64,000 bases of DNA from Flaveria trinervia (lineage: Eukaryota > Streptophyta > Magnoliopsida > Asterales > Asteraceae). Each line of letters begins with the position of its first letter. Within the stretch, counting starts at the first letter, position 1. The position numbers and the translations under genes were made by a program. Under the pieces are notes generated by a model. That model ran no database searches. It saw nothing but the letters and a program-made list of their open reading frames with translations, and had not been told where the DNA came from. Shown piece after piece: positions 57,101 through 64,000 of this stretch. Location: NCBI GenBank assembly GCA_025506515.1, contig CM046442.1, positions 10,057,154 through 10,121,153 of the forward strand, written 5' to 3'.

Positions 57101-59157
57101 GTTAGCAGCCCAAACCACCTAATCACATGAGTTTTTTCACCAGGATTGTGTAAATAGTATTGGTTTTTAAGAGTCACAATAGCTTTTTATTCCTCCCTCA
57201 AAAGTGGATTTTTATTCGCTTATTGGAAATTACTAAAATATCCATTTGATAAAAGTAAATTATTAAAATAAATATTTAAAAATGAAAATTACCAAAAACC
57301 GAATCAATCAGGAGGAAACATGTGTCCATTCCTCACCATGTGGGCGAGGAAAACCCATAACCCTCGATAATGTGTCAATTCTTCACCGACCAGGAGAGTA
57401 ATTAACATATTTCCTCGTTGACGTGGCCATTTCTTGCTGGCCATGTGAGGATTTGATAATTTCATCACCTTCGTGTCCTTTCTCGCTAACCAGGCGAGTA
57501 ATTTTTTTACCAGAAATTGTTTTTTAAATTTGCCTTCCTTGCCTAATTTTTTTATATATAAAACAAAACAATTTATATATATTTATAACAAAATAATATC
57601 TTTTACATAAAATAGTGTAGCTTTTATATATTAATGAAAAATTCTAAAAGTTACAGCTTTCTTTTAATATATTCAGTAAGTTTTTAGTTAAAAATATTTT
57701 TTCTAAAACTTTTTATAAATTAAATGAATATACGTTTATTTTATAAACTTTCATAACTTTTCTATTTGTTATTTTATATAATTTGATTATAATTATTAAA
57801 TTTGAATATGTTTGTTCAAGTATTAGTTGAGAGAAAATCTAGCAAATTTAAAATCTCGCTTGAAATTTGTTTCATTTTAATTAAAATAAAAGAATTGGAT
57901 TATAATAAAAAAAATAAATTTAATCGTAGGCTTGACACATGTTTTTTTTATTGTTTTAATGAATAAGGCATTTTGGTTATTTTGTCAAATATATATGCTT
58001 ATTGTGTTATATACATTCATTGTATCATATATTTTACATGTTTCTTATATGTATTTATCATTGTATTTTACGTTTTAAATTACTTTTTGTTATTATTATC
58101 ATTGTTTCTATATATTATGTAAACTTATTTTCTATCATTTTATTTTACAAGTATAAGTGTACAATAATATACTTTTATTAATGTTATTTATCAAAATTCA
58201 GTGTTAAAAAATAACATTATGTGTCATTTTTGTTGCTATTTTTTATACATTTTTTAAACTTGTTATTATCTATCATTGTCTTTAAATTAAAATTACACAA
58301 TTATATTATTTCACCAATGTGTTTTTTTAAACGAATAGGGTTTAAGATTACACAAAGAATATCAAAAAATAAAATGAGAAATATTATTATTTTTGGTATT
58401 GTTTATAATTTATTAGATTAGTTCGTTATTAATTTATTATTCTGTGTAAATATTAGAGATAGATAAAAATGTTATATCATAATTATATATTTTTAAATTT
58501 CATCATTCTAGAAAAACACAATAGTATTTCAGAAAAACAAAATAACTAATAAAAAACAACAACGAGATGCACTAAAAAACAGAATAATGAGATATAAGTT
58601 TAAAAACATAAAAAAAACTCTTAAAAGTTTATATTGCAATAATGTACTCGTTTTAAAGATTAAAAAGACTTATTTTTCTGGTTTAATTTTTATGAAAAAA
58701 TAATGTCGTACATAAAAGATTAAGTTAATTATGCAAATGGTTCATGTGGTTTATTCAAAATAACAAGTTTAGGTACTAAGAATTTCAAGTAACATGTTTG
58801 GGTATTGTGATTTCAATTTTATAATGAATTAAGGTAGTATAACTAACAAAAGTTAACCTCTCTGTTAAATCTAAGGGCATTTTTGTCTTTTCACTTTGTA
58901 AGGACTACAATTGTAACTTAACAAGACAATTTATGTCATTTAATATATATGAAGGACACACACACTTTGGATTCCAAAATAATTTCCCCACCCCCAATAC
59001 CATTAGTCCCCATTATCAGCCACCATCACCGTAAGTCCCCACCGTCCGCCACCACCACCGCCAGTCCCCACCATGGGCCACCACCCCATCACATCGTCCT
59101 CACCAGCACCATTGTCTTTTACTCCTTAAATGAGACAACAACAATACCATATTCATC
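54144..59157. other. Long AT-rich spacer, no gene recognised
   Basis: ORFs are short and motif-free. Texture noted: a moderately GC-rich patch at 54350-54660; an array of short hairpin-forming words such as CTCGCTAACCAGGCGAG at 57330-57510; a stretch at 58735-58935 (GCAAATGGTTCATGTGGTTT and following) resembling a dispersed plant repeat; and a CCACC-rich island at 58975-59105 just before the next LTR. None is firm enough to name. Confidence 0.5.
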
Positions 59158-59162
59158 GTCAT

Positions 59163-59598
59163 TGCAGGACCGGTGAAGGGGTCAATTACAACACAACAAC
59201 ACAAAGAGGAGATTAACTAAAAACTTAATCAAACAGTAAGACTTGATTAACCACAATAAGATACTAAGAACACAAGTAATGTAAGAGACAGAACACAAGT
59301 ATATGGTTTTCAAAAATATCGTATATTGATTTCTCTATGTTCTATTACAAGTGTTACAAAGCATAATGGAAAGATACAAGAACATGAGATACTTATACTA
59401 CATCCTACAGCCGGCTATACTTTGAAAGCCAGCTGGATACAATTGACTAGACACAAAACAAAATCAATTGTAGAGTCAAAAGGCAGATTGCCTTTTGACT
59501 AGTGACTATGACATGTCATAGCTCACATCCTTCTCTGTTACAAAAAGGATAAAGTACATGAAGTAGAAAGTTACAGACTCAAGACCTCAATGTGCAGT
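59163..59598 (-). repeat. Truncated 3' LTR of the C-related element
   Basis: Aligns with the first about 430 bp of 61216-61996 and stops at CAATGTGCAGTT, where it joins gag sequence (CTCAAGAGAAACTCCTCC). The lost part would have carried the CTTCGGAAG cluster. Confidence 0.88.
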
Positions 59599-60599
59599 TC
59601 TCAAGAGAAACTCCTCCATCCACAAGGGTATCCACAATCTCAACATACCTGAAGTATTGTTGAGTCATGATTTCACCTGTTTTGAAGGTTAAGTTTTTAA
59701 ACTGCTGCTTCAGGAGATCCTTCTTGTTCTCCTTGGCTTCAGAGGAACCCTCATACATCAGTTTTAGTGCATCCCACAGCTGCTTGGCTGTTTTGCACTT
59801 CTTGAAACCTCTATACACAGAGTTTGGAAGGGTAGTTTGAAGGGCTGTCATGGCTTTTTCTGTCAATCTCTACTCTCTTCCTATCTTCATCAGAGTAGTT
59901 AGCCACATCCTTGGGGATTATACCAGCACCAGTAGCAAAAGGGGTGCTAGGTATGAAAGGTCCATTCTTAATAGACACCCACATTCTTGAATCAAGAGAC
60001 CTGATGAAACTTTCCATTCTTAAACACCATGTATCAAACTCATCAAGAGTGATCAGTGGGGACTTGTTCATGGTTCCAGTTTCCATATCAGTCTTGGAAA
60101 TGGTTGCATTGCTTGGAAACTTCCTTCCAGTCATCTTGTAGAACTTCTTGGCTCTGTGAGTGAGAAGAGCCGTTTGCTGAACTATTTCCATGTATTCCAG
60201 ATCATCTGGATGAATACAGTCCAGGTCTTCAAGAGTGAAAAGAGAGTTGCCACAGCTTTCATCAAAAGACACAAAATCTTGAGAAGAGCTTGTCTCTTGG
60301 AATGAGCTTCCTTGAGTGTAGTTCTCCCTTGGTGTCTCTCGGAAGGTGATGAAAGGACCCTTCGGTGAGTTGTCAGGGTAGCATATGAGATGATGTTTGG
60401 GTTCTATGCTATCCCTTTCAACCACATGTAGGGCTGAACCCATTTGATTGTTGGAGTTACCAGATGAACCTTGCATGTTCATCTCCATTTGGTAGCCACT
60501 GAGAATCCCATATAACTTTGTTAGAGTGAGACTTTTGAGATTTTCAGTCCTCTTGATCACCATACAGTAGTGTGTCCACTGCCTAGGAAGTGAGGACAT
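59599..60599 (-). pseudogene. gag: Gag fragment with duplicated N-terminus fused in frame
   Basis: One open frame (60599-59811) runs MSSLPRQWTHYCMVIKRTEN through KFPSNAT (middle of gag) and then directly into ISKTDMETGTMNKSPLITLD, which is the gag N-terminus again. It continues with a frameshift near 59860 to KTAKQLWDALKLMYEGSSEA and ends at the LTR junction. It matches element C gag with many substitutions. The order middle-then-start can only come from a duplication or template switch. Confidence 0.85.
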
Positions 60600-61135
60600 G
60601 AACTTCCTTACAATGTCTCCATTCTCAAGAGAACTCCTCCATCCATAAGGGTATCCACAATCTCAACATACCTGAAGTATTGTTGAGTCATGATTTCACC
60701 TTTTTGAAGGTTAAGTTTTTAAATTGCTGCTTTAGGAGATCCTTCTTGTTCTCCTTGACTTCAGAGGAACCCTCATACATCAGTTTTAGTGCATCCCACA
60801 GCTGCTTGGTTGTTTTGCACTTCTTGAAACCTCTGTACACAGAGTTTGGAAGGGTAGTTTGAAGGGCTGTCATGGCTTTTTCTGTCAATCTCTACTCTCT
60901 TCCTATCTTCATCAGAGTAGTTAGCCACATCCTTGGGGATTATACCAGCACCAGTAGCAGAAGGGTGCTAGGTATGAAAGGTCCATTCTCAATAGACTCC
61001 CACATTCTTGAATCAAGAGACCTGATGAAACTTTCCATTCTTAAACACCATGTATCAAACTCATCAAGAGTGATCAGTGGGGACTTGTTCATGGTTCCAG
61101 TTTCCATATCAGTCTTGGAAATGGTTGCCATTTGA
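60600..61135 (-). pseudogene. gag: Gag N-terminal half (first copy)
   Basis: Starts MATISKTDMETGTMNKSPLI at 61135, and contains FDTWCLRMESFIRSLDSRMW and, after shifts at about 60955 and 60890, KTTKQLWDALKLMYEGSSEV. It aligns closely with the second copy at 59599-60111. Frameshifts at about 60700 and 60635 separate it from the middle region. Confidence 0.85.
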
Positions 61136-61201
61136 AAAGTTTAGTATTTGTGTGTGTGAGGGATCTTAAGATGGTGAGATCTTATATCAAGAGCCTGAAA
61201 A

Positions 61202-61215
61202 GCTCTGATACCAAA
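61202..61215 (-). promoter_or_regulatory. Primer binding site of the C-related element
   Basis: The minus strand reads TTTGGTATCAGAGC beside the LTR at 61216. Confidence 0.9.
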
Positions 61216-61996
61216 TGTAGGACCGGTGAAGGGGTCAATTACAACACAAAGACAAGATTAACTAAAAACTTAATCAAACAAGAAGACTGGATTAACCATA
61301 ATAAGATACTAAGAACACAAGTAATGTAAGAGACAGAACACAAGTATATGGTTTTCAAGAATGCAATATATTGCTTTCTCTATGTTCTATTACAAGTGTT
61401 ACAAAGCATAATGGAAGAATACAAGAACATGAGATACTTATACTACATCCTACAGCCGGCTATACTTTGAAAGCAAGCTGGATACAATTGACTAGACACA
61501 AAACAAAATCAATTGTAGAGTCAAAAGGCAGATTGCCTTTTGACTAGTGACTATGACATGCCATAGCTCACATCCTTATCTATTACAAAAAGGATAAAGT
61601 ACATAAAGTAGAAAGTTACAGACTCAAGATCTTAATGTGCAGTTACCAAAAGCATGGACCTTTTCACCAACTCATGTAAGTTGGTGACCTTACAGGGGTG
61701 CAGCGGAAAGGTGTCCAACTTCATGGAAAAGTACGTCAGATAAAGCATGTGTTAAAAGTCTTCGGAAGAAATCTGTCTTCATGAGTTAAGCTTCGGAAGA
61801 CTTTGTCTCTGAGGCTTCGGAAGACTTCATATTTGGCTTCGGAAGATATTGGTCTTGGCTTTGGAAGATTTCACACTTAGAATATTTATGTTGTATGTGT
61901 GAAACTTCCTAAGCATTCTTCTTCATAGCACTTGTGCAGCATGCAGGATAGACATTAGATGTTTAGGTTGCATCAGCCTCTTCATTAATCTCTACA
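61216..61996 (-). repeat. Shared LTR of two C-related copies
   Basis: 781 bp, TGTAGGACCGG...ATCTCTACA. PBS and gag lie on its left, PPT and extra ORF on its right, so it serves both neighbours. It keeps most of the CTTCGGAAG cluster (61758-61920), with some units mutated. Confidence 0.9.
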
Positions 61997-62010
61997 AACT
62001 CCCCCAAGGC
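61997..62010 (-). promoter_or_regulatory. Polypurine tract of the right-hand C-related copy
   Basis: The minus strand reads CCTTGGGGGAGTTT before the LTR start TGTAGAGATT, the equivalent of the PPT in C. Confidence 0.8.
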
Positions 62011-64000
62011 TTATGCTACCAAAACACTTAGTAGACTTTAGATATCAACAGTCCTCATTAGAATAATCACCAATCCTTTCTTCATAAGATGATCAGGATC
62101 CTTTAGACTGTCAAAATGTCTTCTCATATCAAAGAGGTCATGCAGAGGCAACTTAAACATATCTTGCCATGTGTAAATGTCTTCAGTGCCTTGATCTCTA
62201 ATGACATGTCATCTTTTTGGATTTGTGGTGTACGTTCAAGACAAGATGGGTCTTCTTGATGCTAGAGGAGCTGTTTGAATTGGAGTTGATGTAGCATCCT
62301 CTGGCTGCACAACCTCAAGATGTTCTGACTCATCCTGGAGTTTAGAGGAGGGTGCAGTCTTCTTCTTTTTTGGCTTTGGTTTAAAAGCCATCCTCTTCTT
62401 TCTCTTTGTAGATTTTAATTGAGAAGACTGGCCTGTAGTACCAGATTGATCTTCATTGTCTTTCTCAGTTGGGACTTCCTCTCTCTTAGGCTCAGAAAAG
62501 AAGGAGGTTGACCCTGTTGTGGATCAGAAGATGAAGCTTGTTGAGTTTCAGCAGGAGGTCCAGTTGTGTTGTATCTGGTTGTTCAACCTTAACCTCCACT
62601 TCAGGTGGGGCTTGAATTGGAGTGGAGTGTAAGTCAATGAGCTCTCCACTTTTGATCTTCTACTTGATCACCCTAATATGCTCATCCATAGTGGATAGAG
62701 ACATGGGGCCAGTCTCCTTCCGGAGAATCCATATAGCTTCAAGAAGCTCATCATCCTCTGCCTATCAGCAGACTTCTTCATGCTCTTTTGGATGATAGCT
62801 CTTGATTTTGCAGCTTCTTCCCTTAGCTTCTTCTTAGTAGTCTTTCTGTCCTTGACTATCTCAAGTTCAAGCTGTTTTAAGTACTCAAACTCAACATAGT
62901 CATAGGAAAAGGGAAGAAGTGCATCTGCCTTATAGAAGCCTGTGGCACTCAGGTAGTTGATCATATTGATCCTCTCTTCTTCTTTGTCTACCTAAGGTTT
63001 TGTTGAATCACATCTTCTTGTGAAGGACTTTCCTGATCTAGGGAGAGGGTAGGCATATCCTTGTACAGTCTTTTTCTTCTTCTCTCGTCTTTGACTAGTA
63101 CTAGAAGCTCTGCATCTTCTGCCTCCTTCTTCTCCTTTGACCTTTCTAGGTCAACCAGTTCATTCAACTCATCTAAGGGGAGAGAGATGACACTGTCTAT
63201 GTCATAGTTCCTTGTCTGCAGATAATATATCCTAACTGGCCTTAACTCATCATTCTGAGTATCTAGTCTGGGAGCAGCCTTAATAGTACACTCCACGAGT
63301 CTTTAACTCAGCAGAGGAACTTTCTCCCCTCAGCCTCATTTTCCTCTCTCTCTCTCCTCCTCCTCAATCTCCTCAGATGTCATCTTTCTTTTCCCTTTTC
63401 ACTCACAGACCTTTGTGACTCAGGGTGGAGAGAGCTTTGACCTTCATTGCTTGATGTAGCTTCTGAGCTCTGGCCAGAGAGAGGTTGAGAAGCACCTTCA
63501 CCAGTAGGTGTCTCAATAGGAGTGTGGATCTCTACAGCTGTTGATGATAATGAGACAGGGGTCTCAGGTTCTGCCACTGGGCATTCAGTCAAGGTTTCCC
63601 CTATGAAACTAATCTTAGGGTCTGCCTCAACATCCAGTTGACCAATGGCATTGCCTGATTGTCTAAGTCTCCTTCTTAAGTTGAACTCTACAGTGATCCT
63701 GTCTTGGATTCTTTGAGCCAGTCTGTCAGCTTGTCTACATTTACTTGGGTTGACAAGTGGCATGTTGACTAAATCCAGACCTTCACAATAGTTCAAAGTC
63801 TGAAAATTGAAGACTTATTGCTATCCTTGAACTCTTATAATGATTAGGCTTTCCTGATGTTGTCATATCTCCACCCAATGATATGATTTGAAGATGGTGA
63901 AGATGACATAGCCCTTGGTATTCCATCCTCAAACAGACTCTGTATGAAGGAGTCTATGTAGTCCACATCAATGTGAACTTGAGGAGGTTGCTGAGAATGC
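62011..64000 (-). pseudogene. Extra-ORF 3' part of the right-hand C-related copy (runs off window)
   Basis: Broken counterpart of 42526-44400 in C. Fragments are 63796-63380 (LVNMPLVNPSKCRQADRLAQ, RQSGNAIGQLDVEADPKISF), 63296-62988 (LRPVRIYYLQTRNYDID, ISLPLDELNELVDLERSKEK) and 62964-62668 (INYLSATGFYKADALLPFSY, KKKLREEAAKSRAIIQKSMK). The same block order and spacing as in C show that this ORF is a fixed part of the family and not an accident of one copy. Frameshifts and stops disable it. Confidence 0.85.

Larger units (their letters stand above)
59163..64000 (-). mobile_element. Rearranged tandem of C-related copia elements sharing one LTR
   Basis: From left: a truncated LTR (59163-59598), gag pieces (59599-61135), a PBS, a full LTR (61216-61996), and then on its other side a PPT and the extra-ORF 3' region of a second copy (61997-64000) that leaves the window. 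The central LTR is thus the 5' LTR of the left piece and the 3' LTR of the right piece. Sequence is related to C but distinct: LTR start TG(C/T)AGGACCGGTGAAGGGG, with multiple decayed frames. Confidence 0.88.

Noticed and set aside
56932..57177. 81-codon minus-strand ORF
   Set aside because: Isolated, AT-rich and without motif; not distinguishable from random frames in this spacer.

Overview
The window is repeat-rich nuclear DNA of a flowering plant, most likely a large-genome dicot. The basis is Ty3/gypsy chromovirus-type and Ty1/copia Sirevirus-type LTR retrotransposons with initiator-Met tRNA primer sites, a CACTA (En/Spm) DNA transposon, tRNA-derived SINEs and MITE-like foldbacks in AT-rich spacer. 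The element types resemble those common in Asteraceae, but that is an impression. I found no convincing host gene, rRNA, tRNA or CRISPR.

Layout. 1-1530 (+): the broken gag end of a Ty3/gypsy element that looks like a chimera of two gag families. 2570-24734: a triple nest. Element A (minus strand, TSD CATTA at both ends) inserted first. Element B (minus strand, 3869-17822) then inserted into A's left LTR with a 5-bp TSD (CGAAT/CGAAC). A third, related element then inserted into the reverse transcriptase of B with TSD TTGAT and now survives only as a solo LTR (9131-11847). B keeps all enzymatic domains in broken frames. A has lost its integrase core. 26043-28220: a patch of long-TIR and palindromic MITE-like elements with a GC-rich, possibly captured interior. 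29532-37383: a CACTA element with CACTACTACAAAA termini, ATA target duplication, subterminal TTGCGACC-type repeats, a spliced Transposase_24/TNP1-like gene, two SINE copies with their own target duplications, and a long inverted-repeat element set between mirror-image microsatellites. 37865-38479: a hAT-like MITE.

41705-54138: a young Sirevirus-type copia element C (minus strand). Its LTRs are nearly identical, and it carries gag, pol and an extra ORF block of about 3.8 kb after pol. Many copies of the 9-mer CTTCGGAAG/CTTCCGAAG occur in its LTRs, post-pol spacer and gag C-terminus. 59163-64000: relatives of C rearranged into an LTR-gag-LTR-internal tandem that shares one LTR, with an in-frame duplicated gag segment; it runs off the window end.

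The genes act only within the retrotransposon and transposon life cycles: capsid, protease, integrase, RT/RNase H, and a CACTA accessory protein. The most interesting points are the extra ORFs of elements B and C, the 9-mer motif array in C, the SINE pair, the microsatellite-armed inverted repeat and the recombination scars.
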